From Carallia brachiata (Eukaryota > Streptophyta > Magnoliopsida > Malpighiales > Rhizophoraceae): a stretch of 64,000 nucleotides of DNA. Location: assembly GCA_021464245.1 (NCBI GenBank), contig JADCRB010000028.1:5809067-5873066 (forward strand), in the 5' to 3' direction. The translations under genes and the position numbers were made by a program. Each line of letters begins with the position of its first letter. Positions within the stretch are counted from its first letter, which is position 1. The notes under the pieces were generated by a model, which saw nothing but the letters and a program-made list of their open reading frames with translations, was not told the DNA's origin and searched no databases. Below are positions 1 through 13,900 of the stretch, piece after piece.

Positions 1-282
1 ATTGATATTCAATCAAAGGAAGTAACACAATTGCTGGAGGCCGAGCGGCAAGGGATCACTACAGAACCTGAGAAGCATTCAAATCCTTCGCAGACTCAAT
101 TTATCAATATAGACATGGATTTATTAGATGAAGTTGTAAAATTTCTATTTTATATCGAATATGGACGTAGCATTCAGGTTCTCAGCTCGACACAACTAGA
201 TAATCCGGCCTATTCAAGATTGGACTCAACTGTGGACCTGTCAATCCGATACATTGAGCTGAAATACTTGAGTCCCACTTAA
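1..282 (+). other. Open frame at window edge, possible 3' end of an unknown gene
   Basis: Frame 1 is open from the first base to a stop at 280-282 (93 residues). The first 35 or so residues are polar, rich in Glu, Gln and Lys, and look like coding sequence. The second half is less convincing. I recognise no domain. It could be the last exon of a gene lying to the left, or chance. The DNA after the stop is AT-rich. Confidence 0.2.
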
Positions 283-2351
283 ACAAATATTGACTTGAAA
301 CTAAAAATTACGAGTTCGAGTAAAGTTAATTAATTAAAATAAAAATAGATAACTATCTCAATTGTTAGCATTTAACTATTATGTACAATCCACTAGGGGC
401 ACCGACACTGGTAAAAGAATTGAATCCAATTTTTCAATCGGAGTTGTTGAGAATTGAATTCAATTTTTTTCGTTTATTTATGTATGTATAATAGTGCGAA
501 AAGAGGTTTCGACTCAAAATTATTCAAAACTATTGACTTTGAGCATCATCTCTTATTATTAACTTGTCAAATGAAGACCCTACTTATAAATACTTTTTTT
601 TTTTTTTGACAATACCTACTTATAAGTACTTTGATGTTCTCAAAACATGCTATGCCAGCTCTCTGTTTACATTTACTTTCTTCACCTACTTTGCTCGACA
701 ATTACCGGCTTACATATCAAAGTGCTGATGCCGGCCTTCTGGCCCAGCACTTCGTAAGCTGTCTTTCTGTCCAACCCGTACTCATCTCAGGCCGATACTC
801 TTCAATATTGTGTAAATTTTTACCGTACTTAAAATTTTAACAGCATATCATAATTATATAAGTTGTATATATGATGGTAACTATTTTTAACTGATTTAAC
901 CGCGAATACACCACGAGGTTGGAGCTTGATGGATGTTGTTACTATTTGTAAGTGTGTTTTCACGCACGACTTAAGTTAAAATTCTCGAGCGGACATTGTC
1001 TTCTAGTAAAATAAATTGGATGTTAGCTTCAACCGAGTAATGATTGAAGGGCGGTGTTGAGTTCTAAGTTCAATAATCATTATAATCTCCTGCAATATAG
1101 TCTTGTTTGGTTACATCAATATTCAGGTGATAGTTCTTTTCTATTAAAAAAGGTTGAATAATTATGTCAATAGATAAATTACTATTTTGATCTATAAATA
1201 CAATAACTAATATTATTGTGATGCACTTTTTTTCAAAAAAAAAAAAAACCTGCGAATACACCTATTATCTCAACTTTATAAACAAGTTATTGTAGCTCTT
1301 GATGGCTGTCTTCGAAGACTGGTCAAGGTATTAATAATATAACATATGCCCTTTATTGCTTATTTTTTTCTAGTAAAATTACAAGGGATATGATTATGCA
1401 GTCTCCCTAAAAGCTACTCAGTCAAGGATCGAACAAAAAGGAGACTAACTAGCAGAACTTCCAGAAATATTGAAAATCTTTTGAACTTCAAATTTCACAT
1501 ATGACCTTTCGGTCAAAAGTTCTATTGTAGATGATGGGAGAAAGTAAAGGCTTAGTGTTTTTTAATTAGGAAAAAATCATTCCTCCTTACCTTTTACTGA
1601 TAATTGGTAAGGCAGAAAAACGTTCATCAACTTTAAGTTCACTTTGTATTCTACATAATGACAGTGCAACCTTTCTATCCATGGAGATTATATTTTTCTC
1701 ACACACTAAAGATTGTTGAATCATTGCTTACCTCAAATTTTCATATTAGGAATAAAGTTCCTCGGTAAGTGACTGATGTGGACGTCACTCATTGGGCCTA
1801 TGAGCCTGTCAACCTTAGGCCACTCAGACCCAATTCACTTTATCCAGCTCGTCTTTGCCCATTAGTACGAGTACTTTGTAAGACCCACAAAGATATTAAG
1901 CCAACCTCGCTAGGATCCAAGTACCGGCCTAACATGCCCTAACGCATACTTTCGGACCCATCACGTCCTTATTAAAATTCACCAAAGCGTAGGACAAAAA
2001 AAACTAAAAAAACCAAAGCGAAAGTGCGAAACACCTTTTTTTTTTTTTATTGGTTGAAAAAGTAAGAAGGTAGGAGTAGATTTTCCACAATTTGTCAAAA
2101 AGTATTACACTTGAATTCAGAGAGGATGTCCTCAATCCGAATGGTAACAACAAAGAGAGCACCAAGTCAGATTAAGTTTAACCTCACCAAATATTTCGGT
2201 AACACTCAAAGTCAAGACTTATTATTCCATACATTCGATACTTACCATTAAATCACTATAAGTAATAGAGTGAAACTGAATCACATAACTCCATGTGATC
2301 TAGAGGGACTCAATTCTCTGCTGTTTACTCTCCCTTGACTACTCTCTTAAC
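283..2351. other. Intergenic DNA without recognised gene
   Basis: AT-rich intergenic sequence. The stretch at about 1770-2000 is richer in GC than its surroundings and could be an old retrotransposon fragment, but it has no coding frame or terminal structure that I recognise. Confidence 0.4.
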
Positions 2352-2359
2352 TTACTGAC

Positions 2360-3549
2360 CAATGTTGTGAAAATTAGATCGAATCGATTGGTTTGACCTG
2401 TTGAACCAAAAACCAGATTAAAGTTTAGTTCGGTCAACACCCTAAAATTGAGAGAGAAACGGACCAGTCAAAACTTAATAAACTGAATCGGTTGGACCAT
2501 AAACCAATAAACCAATCTGATTTTTTTGGTTTGGTTAACAAACTTTTTATGTCAGAAAAAATTGAAAGTACTTTCATAATACCTCAAACCAAGGTTTTAA
2601 AACCGAACCGATCAGTGAACCGGAAAGATTAGTGGTTCAAGTTCAACCGGTTCGATCGGTATAACCGTGGTTGAACCGGTAAAACCAGTATTTAATATTA
2701 AATATATAAAAATTAAATTTTTATATAGCTTATATAATTATATAAAATGTTATATTATATAAGAATGATAATAAATATTTAAAATAAAGTGTATTTTAAT
2801 AATTATATTAATATTTATATACATTAAGGATATTACAATTAGTATATTTAACAAAATATAATTTATAAAAATTAATTGAAAAATTAATATTTATAAATAA
2901 TGGTTAAATATTAATTTTTTTAGTTTTAAAGATTAAATTGAAAATTTTAATCAATTTATGACTAAATTGAAATTTTTAGTTAAAATTAGAGTTTTAATTA
3001 TAATTTAGATAAAGTTTTGGGTCAAATTATAATTTAAAATTTTTTGGTTTAAATTGAACCGGTTCAACCCGTTCGATTTTTTGACCCAAAACATACATAT
3101 TTTGTAATTTTTAAAATCATCAACTAGGATATAGATATTTATATTTTAAGAATAATATATAAAATTATGTATCATAAAACATTGTATACTGATCTTTTTT
3201 TTAATTCAATATATTTTTACTTAAATTATTTGACTTATTTTTCTTACATCCATTAATACAACTTACAAAATATTTTTTTTTTCACATTATTATATCATTT
3301 TGCAAATTATATGATATTAAAAATGCATAATATTATATTACATGTAACACACACACACACACACACACACATATCACATCAAATATATCAAACATAACAC
3401 TTATATTTTCTCTATCATTATATTTTAGCTATCAATTTTTTATATAATATATATAGACATTAATTTTTTATATATTTAATATTAATATTGATTAAATCTT
3501 GAACAATAATTTTTTTGATTTGATGACCAGTTCGATTCTGATAACATTG
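2360..3549. mobile_element. hAT-like non-autonomous element, with a second CCGGTT-rich element inside
   Basis: The left end reads CAATGTTGTGAAAATTAGAT and the right end is its imperfect inverse, finishing in GATAACATTG. The ends are flanked by TTACTGAC (2352-2359) and CTACTGAC (3550-3557), an 8-bp duplication with one mismatch, as hAT elements make. About 2595-3095 is a nested relative, with CCGGTTCAA-type ends. A dinucleotide AC repeat lies inside at 3347-3371. No transposase frame is present. The same end sequence recurs at 39339, 40710 and 52346. Confidence 0.65.
3347..3371. repeat. AC dinucleotide microsatellite
   Basis: About twelve uninterrupted AC units inside the hAT-like element. 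Confidence 0.9.
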
Positions 3550-3831
3550 CTACTGACTTAACTTTCAGAGTGTTAAAGTCAAGCCTCCAAATTGACCCAC
3601 TTAATTTTCTATTATTTTGGAGATGGGTAATGCTATATGGCTTCAAATAAATAAGAATAAATAACAACATAATCTTATTTAAAAAATTTAATGATTTATT
3701 TATTTATTATAATTTTAACTATTCAACAATATATATCATTTTTGTACTACTTAAAATAAACCTATCAAATTTTTTCTACCGCTGATATTGGTCAATTCAT
3801 CATCTCAAGAACCCACCAATGGCGGTATAAT

Positions 3832-4128
3832 ACTCATTTTAGTTCTAAACCTTTATAAATTTTTTCAATTTAGTCTTAAACCTTTCAACTTTTTAATTCA
3901 GTTTTAAACTTTTCATTCCTTTACAAAATAGTACTTCTGTTAACGGAAGTTAGTCAAACTGTTGTCTCCATTTGGTCAATGGTTAATTTTAACTATTTGA
4001 CTGACTTCCGTTAACGGAAGTACCAGTTTGTAAAAGAATTGAAAGATTTAGAACTCAATTGAAAAAGTTGAAAGGTCTATGACTAAATTGAAAAAATTTA
4101 TAAACATTTATAACTAAAATGAATGTAA
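3832..4128. repeat. Foldback (palindromic) MITE
   Basis: The two halves are near-complete inverse copies. The left half starts with CATTTTAGTTCTAAACC and the right half ends with its complement (AACTAAAATGAATG). TTAACGGAAGT and its inverse lie near the centre. There is no coding capacity. A related, more diverged copy lies at about 4585-4893. Confidence 0.65.
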
Positions 4129-4584
4129 TCTCTTTTTTAATTCTTACACCTATTTTGACTAACATTTTCTCTTATACAAATTAAAAGGTTTGAGAATAAC
4201 GTTGTCTATTGATTGCACAAGTGGTGAAAACCATGTAACCTACTCAGAGCTGCCCAAATCAGATTTTATTATTACATACAGCAATGTCAGGCAAAAATGT
4301 CTCCTCTAAGAGAAGAAACTGGTGGCCATAATCGCTGTCCACTCGTGGGATGAAAACTCTATTTATTCTCATCGACTGATCTCATATTACTTATTCTCAT
4401 CGATACTTACAGTCGGGATGCGTATAATAAAGGCAACAGTTACGACCACCATTTTCTTCTCTTGAAGGCAGATGTTTTTGTCCAACACTACCGCATGTAA
4501 TAATAAGATCTTATTTGAGCATCTCTGAGTAGATTACATGACTTTCACTATCTGTGTAATAAATAAACAATATTAATCCTAAAC

Positions 4585-4893
4585 CTTTCAATTTATACAT
4601 GAGATTACATTTTGGTCCTAAATTTTTATAAATTTTTTTAATTTAGTGTTAAACCTTTCAAATTTTCAATCGAATCCTAACATTTCAATTCTTTTACAAA
4701 CTGATATTTCCGCTAACAAAATCAGTCAAACTATTAAAATTAACCATTGACCAAATGGAGATAGTGGTTTGACTGACTTCTGTTAACAAAAATACTAATT
4801 TGTAAAGAAATTGAAAGGTTTAGAATTTAATTAAAAAAGTTAAAAAATTTAAAATTAAATTGAAAAAATTTATAAAAATTTAGGTCCAAAATA
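4585..4893. repeat. Second foldback MITE of the same family
   Basis: It begins CCTAAACCTTTCAATTTA and ends near TTTAGGTCCAAAATAAG. Internally it shares the GACTGACTTC-GTTAAC motif with the element at 3832-4128. Neither element is at the equivalent position of the duplicated segment near 16.0 kb, so both appear to be insertions after that duplication. Confidence 0.55.
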
Positions 4894-5521
4894 AGTATTA
4901 TCCCCACTAATGACTAAGGCAATGTCAGAGAAACATTAGGTTCATTATAGCCCACCCCTCCAATGTCGAAATCGACTGACTTATTTGTCGGCGAAAGGCT
5001 ATATCATTCTCGAATACATGCAAAATTAGTGTGTAATGGTTTTCTTTGTTTAAAAAATTATAATAATAATAATATTTATTCAAAAAAAGTATGTAATGTT
5101 TTTGCATAATACTCACATACACCTATACACTACGACAACAAAAGTAGTTGCTATGACGCAAATTTTGCAATATATAATTATGTGACTTAACATTACACAT
5201 ATAAGATATATGCACTATCCCATCTATAGTGCCTTACATGGTTAATAAATCCCAAAGTCCCATTATGCTTGCTCTGTCATATGCATTTGCTGTGACAAAT
5301 TTGGGTTGCTTTAAAATGTCTCAAATGATCTAAATGCAAATCTGTCAAAGAACACTCCAATGAATTTAGATTTAAAAATATGAATTTTTATTTTTATTTT
5401 TAAATTTTTAGTTTTAATCTTTGGCGCAGAATATGAAAGATTTATCAGAAGAAAAAAGTTATTTTATTATACAGTGAATGATACAATAAACTTTTTAATA
5501 CACTAAAAAAATGATCTAAAT

Positions 5522-5854
5522 ATTACCTGATGATGTGATAGTTCAGTGATAAGTTAGCGTGCATTTTACGCTGATAACTCAAATTTGAATCTCTGTGCTA
5601 CACTCTCCCTGACAAATGTTGGGTGGCCCCTCAATGGGTGGTGCAAGTGTGTAGTGTAGCGTTAGGTACATGACTTGATAATCGTTATAGTCTTCAGTGG
5701 CAGAGGTACCTTCAGTTTCGTTGGTACTCGGATAATGGGTTTACCCTTATAGGAATGGTTAAACGAGGAATTGACAAATCAAAATTATTCTAATATTGAT
5801 TTATAGATCTAATAATCGACATACTTATTATAATTTTTTTTTTTTGCGGTTGAA
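5522..5854 (+). mobile_element. tRNA-derived SINE with 17-bp target-site duplication
   Basis: The body has a box A-like motif (ATAGTTCAGTGATAAG), a box B-like motif (AAATTTGAATCTC) and a T-rich 3' end. It is flanked by identical 17-bp copies of AAAAAAATGATCTAAAT at 5505-5521 and 5855-5871. The paralogous site near 17668 holds a single copy of that target and no insert. A related SINE lies at 41749-42073. Confidence 0.75.
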
Positions 5855-6504
5855 AAAAAAATGATCTAAATGAAATGTTTAATATATAGTCGGCTTCCTT
5901 TAAAATGGTTCATTGTTGTTCTTTTGAGTTGGACATTTGATGCACCCCCCCATCTCTGCATTTGACGATTTTTTTTTTTTCTCATGACATTCGAGACTAG
6001 CAGAACACGAAGTCATGGATTTCCGTGACAGATTATCGTTGGTTTTAAAAGCCTACTATGGCTTAAACGATAAAAAAATATGAGTATTAGAAATAGAAAG
6101 AGTGTGGACTCTACACATTAAAAATTTATTTATTTTGAAATTTAAATTTTTCAAAGACGATGGAAAATTTCTTAGAAAAATATTTTTTTAATGTGTGGAA
6201 TCACACGCTGTCTCTATTCTATTTTCATTTATCTGTCCACAATCATTTATCCTTAAAAAATATAGTGCTTATATGAGCTACAACTTGATGTTTGTCCATC
6301 CCACTTACTCATGACCTAGTTTGACCAACCCCTTCAAACAATTCTTTGTAGTCTAGTCAAAAGCAAACCGGATCAAAATCATCACGTTTTTATATGTAAG
6401 TTCCATGTGGACCACTGAAGCACTTGTTGTTATGGTATCTCTATCCATTTCTTTTGTTTTTTTTTTAAGGGTTTCTATCAATTAGCGTTAATTTATCTTT
6501 GATC

Positions 6505-6505
6505 A

Positions 6506-6542
<37 letters not shown>
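6505..6542. repeat. CT then TA microsatellite
   Basis: A run of CT repeats passes directly into TA repeats. Confidence 0.9.
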
Positions 6543-6544
<2 letters not shown>

Positions 6545-6679
6545 ATAACTTTGATTCTGTTAACCCAAATAATCCTTTTATTTATAAATTCTTTTAAGAA
6601 ATTACCCTTTTTATTTTTTAGTAGATTAAAGAGAATAGTTGATTAATTAAAAGTAAGTTTACTAAGCTACCCTTATTTT

Positions 6680-7740
6680 TTTTTAGTGGCCGAATGTGAT
6701 TAGAAAACCGAATAGTTCTTGCAGAGATGACATCCCTGTCAAAACGTTAAATTTGCTCAATCCCTGCATTAATAGGCCCTTTAAAGGCTCCTTTCGTTTC
6801 GTCAAGGCCTCAAGTCCTCTCTCTCTTTCATATCCATTTTTAGTTCTGGAAAACATATATGGACGGGTGAGTGGGCTGTACAGGGGATAGACGGGGTATG
6901 TGGGTTCTACGGAAAAAAATGATTTTGTATTATTTTTTAATTTTGTAATTTTTCGCCGAAACATACAAGTACAACATGGAACACTAATGGTAAAATGTGC
7001 AACCAAAAATAATAGAAAGTGTAAACAGCTACTGAAAAATGAATTCTAGTCTCATTGCACATTATATCTTACTCGTTGCACATTTTACCATTTTGTTACA
7101 CGTTACATAATTTTTGACGAACAATTTCAAAACATAAAATATATATATAATTAATTTGTGAGCCGCATCGAGCACCGTTTTTGGCCGTCCTTTGTTTATT
7201 TAAGATCAGTTCATTTGTAGATTCATGTTCAAAATGTTTGTCGTTTGACACTTTCAATGCTAGAAACCTAATGGAGTGAAACTCTTTAAGGAGACTAGAG
7301 GTGTGACTTTGTGGCATGGAAGAAGGTGAGTGTGTTTACAACTTGCAGCCATGAAAAAACTTTGACAATTGGATAAGCAAACTTACCTGGATAGAAAGGC
7401 TTTTACCGATGCTTATTGAACTGGTCACAATTATTAATGATTGCCAAGAAACCAATCAACCCAAAAACTTAAACCGTTGAGAAAGATTTAAGAATGAATT
7501 ACTAGATTCTAATACTTCTCTCATGGCATTTGATAGAATTTGATCTTACAGCATAGAATTAGTACTAGATGTTACTAAGTTTGTTTTTTCTACTTGGTAG
7601 GTAGACTTGGCTAATGTTCTGGCGTTCTCACCGAACATAGCCCTGAAGCAAGGTTGATCCGTGCTCGATAACTTCCGTTTATTCATTATTAGGAAAACAA
7701 AGGATAAAAAGGAATTATTAAGAAGATCATAAATATACAA
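6680..7740. other. Intergenic DNA, no gene recognised
   Basis: Overlapping short frames occur on both strands, none with a recognisable domain. The stretch lies between the duplicated 3' flank and the 3' end of gene 1. It has no clear counterpart downstream of gene 2. Confidence 0.4.
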
Positions 7741-7900
7741 TGCTGCTTACCCGCTGACAATCAGACAATAACTGATTTTTAATTTCCGTTCTTGACAAGG
7801 ACGTCCGAGTGCACAAGAGCGGAGTCTGGAGAAGAGTCAAATGTACATTTTGGTTCTTCTCCTTGAGAAGAAACATGAAATGTGTTCCACGGTTTTTAAC

Positions 7901-10900
7901 TTATTGCCTGTCAAACAACCTGAAATGGTCAAGTGTAGGGATGCCATCATCAAGTCCCTTTGAGTTGTAATGAGCCACATAGTCTCTCATCAGAATTTTG
8001 CAGTACAAAGGAGGATTTTCTTCTGAAAGCAATTCTTTTATCGGACCATAATGTCTATCCGATGGGTGGAAACGCGTTGAGAAGAAGCAAGCCAATGATA
8101 TTCTTGGGCCAATGTGGTTAGCCAGCACCCTATGCTTAGCACTCTTGAACCTTTCATTTGATATGAGCTGCTCCAACAAAAAACAATACAAATAAGCCCA
8201 AGCAGAACAAAAACAGTATCAGGATTGACCAATGATTGTAAATTGATCAAATTATTTCATGATTACCTGAAGCAGGTCGCCAAGGTTGACAACAAGAGCT
8301 CCGGGCATTGGAGGGACATCAACCCATTTGTTCTCATAAAGAACTTGGAGCCCACCAACATGATCTTGTAGGAGAATGGTAATGAAAGTGGGATCTGTAT
8401 GTGCAGAGATTCCCATAGTTCGGTTGGGCTCAGGACATGCTGGATAGTAATGGCATGCAAGAAAATGCCCCTTAGCACACTCAATGTCGATCAAATGATT
8501 AGGTTTGAGACCAAGGGCCTCTGATAGTAACTCAAAAAGGGTAAGTCCCAACTGCTTAGCATGCGCTGAGTACCGGATCACTGTCTCCCTGCAATGTGTT
8601 GTGTTAAGAAAAGAGGGGGACTAGCTCGAGTGAAAATTGATGATTTTATTATATTAAATTAGATAATTACACAGTAAGTACTCAATTATTTATAAAACGT
8701 TAAGTCTCTTAACCCTCACTTACTTCTCACACCAACACAACACACAAATATTACTTTTCTTATTTTTTTTTTTTTTACCTCACTTACCTCCCTCTCTCTT
8801 ACGACAACTCACACACACACTTCTATTTTATTGGCTCACTCAATTCTCACTTTTTGCCACACACACTACACAACCGCACACACCTCCTATTTATATTAGT
8901 GCAAGGTCGGCTAGCTCAATGTCGTGGACCTTTGTAGAGATTTCAAGAATATTGAAGCCACCCATGGATTGTTCTAGAACATGCCAATTCCTTTGTGTAG
9001 AGATTTCTAGAACAAAATATTTATCTCACTTTTATGTCATCACCTTGCAAGAATTTTCCTTCTTCTTCTAGACTAGATTGTCTTCCAAAGTTTTCTAGAA
9101 ACTTGTGTTGATCTTCAATTTTCCCCCTCAACACAAGTCGCTCTTCTTGTCATTCCAAGCTGTATGCGAAAGTCATCAAATTTGGTTCTATTGAGGCCTT
9201 TGGTGAGAATGTCCGCCACCTGATTGTTGGTGTTAATTTTCTTCATCTCGATCTCTCCTTGTAAGACTTTTTCTCTAGCAAAATGGTAATGAATCTCCAC
9301 ATATTTTGTTCTTGCATAAAAGACTGGGTTCTCTGCCAATTGGATAGTTGATTGATTATCATAATATAGAGGCATTGCATAATCTACTTGTTGGTGGAGA
9401 TCCTTCAAGAGTAATTTCAGCCACGAACTTTCTTGAGTTGCTGCTGCTGCTGCTCTGTACTCTGTTTCAGTAGTTGACAATGAGACAGTTGGTTGTCTTT
9501 TACTGCACCATGATATAGAACTTGAGCCCAACTTAAACAAATACCCAGTGGTTGATCGTCGAGTGTCATGGTCACCGCCATAGTCTGCGTCACAGTAGCC
9601 AGCTAACTTACATTCTTTCTCTTTCTTGTAGAGGATGTCGTAGTCTAGTGTTCCTTTCATATATCTTAAAATTCGTCGTACGACTTCTAAGTGTGGCTTC
9701 CTTGGCTCCTGCATGTAGCGACTTGCAACTCCAACAACATAAGCTATGTCTGGACGTGTCAATGTCAAATAGATCAAGCTTCCAACTAGTTGGCGATACA
9801 TAGTAGGATCTTGCAACTCTTTTCCTTTTAAGGCACACAGTTTGGCATTTGCTTCAATAGGAGTTGAGATTGGCTTGCACTCGAGCATTCCAAACTTTTT
9901 GAGTAAGTCCTTTGCATACTTGTGCTGGCATAGGAATAATCCTTCTTTTGTTCGATCCACTTTTAATCCAAGAAAATGTTTTAACTTGCCAAGCTCTTTC
10001 ATCTGGAAGCGGATTGATAGATTTTTCTTAATTTGCAGAACCTCGCCTTCATCATCGCCAGTGATGATTAGATCATCAACGTAAACTAGTACTACAGCCA
10101 ACTTATTTTCTCGATTTTTAACAAATAAGCTTGAATCTGCATGTTAAACTGAGTATCCACTCTGGACCAAGAATTCTATAATTTTACCATACCATGCTCG
10201 TGGTGCTTGCTTCAATCCATAGAGTGCTTTCCTCAACTTCCATACGTATTTTGAATGAGTGTGATCTTCAAATCCTTGTGGTTGTTGCATATAGATTTCT
10301 CGATCTAGTTCTCCATGGAGGAAAGCATTCTTCACGTCCATCTGCCATAGCTTCCAAGACTTACTTGCTGCAAGGGCGAGCAGTATTCGTACTGTCGTGA
10401 TTTTTGCCACTGGACTGAACGTCTCATCATAGTCCACACCATACTCTTGTGAGAATCCACGAGCAACCAAGCGAGCCTTATACCTTTCAACTAATCCATC
10501 AGGTCTTCTTTTTATCTTATAAACCCATTTGCATGATATGGGTTTGACATCTCTCGGCTTGGGTACTAAATCCCAAGTTTGATTTTCCTTTAAGGCTTGA
10601 ATCTCTTCCTTCATCGTCTTCTGCCATTGGTCACTCTTTATAGCTTCTTCAAATGATGATGGCTCTTTCTCATAGTCTTCTATGGCTAGAGCTGCATTCA
10701 CATACCTTAGATTTGGCCTTCGTACTCGAGTCGACCTCCTTAATTCTGGAGTCTCTTGTCTTGTTTCCTCTTGTGTAGACTCTTCTCTTTCTGTTGACGG
10801 CCTCTCGTAAACACCTGTTTGCCATGGACTTTGTTCCACATCCTTCTCTGTCGGCCTTGGTTGTGATGGACCTCCTTGATCATTATATCATTCTCTCGCA

Positions 10901-13900
10901 ATATCTCTTCCATTTCTTTTGAATCTGGTAGTGACACTTGCTGAGATGACCACCATGATGATGCTTCATCAAACACAACATTCCAAGACACGTGAATTCG
11001 ATTGGTTGTGGGATCACAACATCTCCATCCCTTCCTTTCATTGTCATATCCCACAAAAATGTACCGCACGGCTTTCATATCAAATTTACTGCGAAGATGA
11101 CTAGGCACGAACACATAACATACACTTCCGAATACACGAAAGTGAGTTACCGTGGGTCTCATGTTCCACAGCTTCTCGAAGGGAGACACAAATCCCAACT
11201 TGGCTTGAGGAAGCCTATTGATCACATGAGTTGCAGTTCTCATACACTCGGCCCAAAACCTTCCCGGCACATTCTTAGCATGAAGCATGCTCCTACATAC
11301 CTCTGCGAGATGTCTATTCTTCCTTTCGGCCACACCATTTTGCTGTGGCATGTTGGGACAAGTCAATTGCCTCCTTATCCTATGCTTGTCTAGATATTCA
11401 ATAAATTCTTTTGAAGTGTACTCTCCCGCGTTGTCTGTGCGCAAGCATTGAAGCTTTCTTCCTACCTCTTTTTCAACTTTCTCTTTAAATTCTTTGAACT
11501 TGTTTAATGTCTCTGATTTCTCTTTCATAAAGAACACCCACACGTATCTGGAGTAATCATCTATAAATGTCACCATATACTAGAATCCATTTATAGATGG
11601 GTGTTTGACTCGACCAAATACGTCTGAGTGGACAAGCTCCAGCGGTTGTGTAGCTTTGAATTTAGACTCTTCATATGGCAGCTGATGTGCCTTCCTATAT
11701 TGACATCTTGCACATACTGTATCATTTCTGACTTCAAGCTGGGGAAGACCTTTGAGCATGGCTTTCTTCATCATCACATTCAATTTGTGATAACTTACAT
11801 GTCCCAAGCGTGCATGCCAGAGATCAACTGTCTCATTTTTCCTTGTCTTGTCCACGTACGCTGACTCTGCAGACATTACGTAGATAGACTCTTGTTTCTT
11901 ACCTTCCAAGAATGGTATGCCAATGACCTCTAAATCTTTATATACTTTGACGTCATTTGGGCCGAAACTACAAAATTGCCTGGAGCAGTGAGTTGAGTTA
12001 TCGATAGTAGATTCTTCTTGATGCCCGGGACATGATAGACATCTTGCAGCTGAACTTCCTTAGATTCATGACTTGACATAATTGTTGTCTTACCAATATG
12101 TGTGATTGGGAGCTTGGAATTGTTCGCAGTCACAACAATACCTCGTCCTTTATATTCTGATAGCTCGTGTAATTTTTCTTTATCACCAGTCATGTGGTTT
12201 GAGCATCCAGAGTCAAATATCCAATTTTTGCTATAGTCTACTTTGCTGGAGTTCGATGTTGTGACTACATGTCCTTCAACTTCTTCCTCTGTTATGGCAC
12301 TGAGGGCAATCACTTCTTCTTCTTGATGACTACTGCTTAAGACATCTCTTGTAGGCTCTATTACTGCAAATGACGCTTCCAAGTCCCATTCATCTTCACT
12401 GTAGGATGCCTGATGATCGTTGCTGGAGGTAGCGACATTCCCTTGTACTGTTTTCTTCCTAGACCAACAATCCCGCGCATAATGTCCTTTCTTGCCGCAG
12501 TTGTAGCACTCGCTATTTCGCTTCTTTGCATCTTCATTCTGTCGCCAATTTTGATTTTGACGCTGTTGAACTCCCATGGTTGAGAACTCTTCCTTCGTGG
12601 CTTAATAGGTTTTTCTTCTTCATCATTCTTTAATTTTTAAAATTATTTGATTTAAAACATTTTCGTTGGCCAGTGAACAAGGCTTTCTCCTCACCTTTTA
12701 TTGAAACTCCTGCCATTTGCTTAGCTAGAGTCTCCTGGCTAACTAGTAAATTTTCTAATTCCTCAATTGAAGGTTGAGTGGGCCAACCTTGAACTGCGGC
12801 GATGAATCCTCGATATTCTGGGCGCAAACCATGAATAATAATTCTTCTCAGTTCTAGCTTCACTAATTTTAGACTCAGAATCCAGTTCCGAAATTTCGCG
12901 GCAAATTGATTATAATTTTTGTAAAATATTGATTATAGTCATTTCACGCTGAGTTGTAGACATTAGTTCATTCTCTAATAATTGAAGCCGCATATTATTC
13001 TTTTTAGCAAATCGTAAATAGATTATCTCAGGTTTCTTTCGGAGTTTTAGCGTACCTGACGTGCTCCAATATCTCTTCTTCTATTGTTGTCTTGATGGCG
13101 AACATCGCTTTTCAAGCCTTTATATTCCATTTCTTCAGTGTCGCGGCCTCATCTGGTGGTGTGATGTCGCTGCCACTGACAACCTCCCAAAGGTCCTGGT
13201 CTTGGAGGTAGGACTCCATGCACGTTCTCCACACGCCATAATTTTGGCTGTTGAGCTTTTTGATAACCCCACGTTAATTGCATCCATTATTTTATTTGGT
13301 CTCAAACCAAAAATTTCTCACAGCCCCAGACTGCGCGTGGACAGAGTTTTCGTACAAACTCTTCGATGAATCCGATCCCAAATCGGTAGCGAAAATCACG
13401 GTCCCAGACCGCAAGCTCTGATACCAAATTGTTAAGAAAAGAGGGGGATTAGCTCGAGTGAAAATTGATGATTTTATTATATTAAATTAGATAATTACAC
13501 GGTACTCAATTATTTATAAAACGTTAAGTCTCTTAACTCTCACTTACTTCTCACACCAACACAACACACAAATATTACTTTTCTTTTTTTTTTTTTACCT
13601 CACTTACCTCCCTCTCTCTTAGGACAACTCACACACACACTTCTATTTTATTGGCTCACTCAATTCTCACTTTTTGCCACACACACTACACAACCACACA
13701 CACCTCCTATTTATATTAGTGCAAGGTTAGCTAGCTCAATGTCGTGGACCTTTGTAGAGATTTCAAGAATATTGAAGCCACCCATGGATTGTTCTAGAAC
13801 ATGCCAATTCCTTTGTGTAGAGATTTCTAGAACAAAATATTTATCTCACTTTTATGTCATCACCTTGCAAGAATTTTCCTTCTTCTTCTAGACTAGATTG

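Larger units (their letters stand above)
4905..6670. repeat. Segmental duplicate of 16005-19600, 3' flank of the gene 1 unit
   Basis: Long stretches match 16.0-19.6 kb in the same order and orientation. One pair is the segment beginning TAGCCCACCC (4951 and about 16060). Others are the block around TTCCATGTGGACCAC (6402 and 18597) and the final CTAAGCTACCCTTATTT. The duplication includes the neighbouring dioxygenase gene, so this is the 3' flank of a gene-sized tandem unit. No gene is seen inside it. Confidence 0.7.

Noticed and set aside
7096..7317. Minus-strand frame of 73 residues downstream of gene 1
   Set aside because: There is no domain, no splice context and no copy downstream of gene 2.
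10992..11393. Plus-strand frame of 133 residues inside the copia element
   Set aside because: It is the antisense of the integrase region.
13061..13369. Plus-strand frame of 102 residues near the 5' LTR
   Set aside because: It is the antisense of gag, which reads [13 protein letters not shown] on the minus strand.
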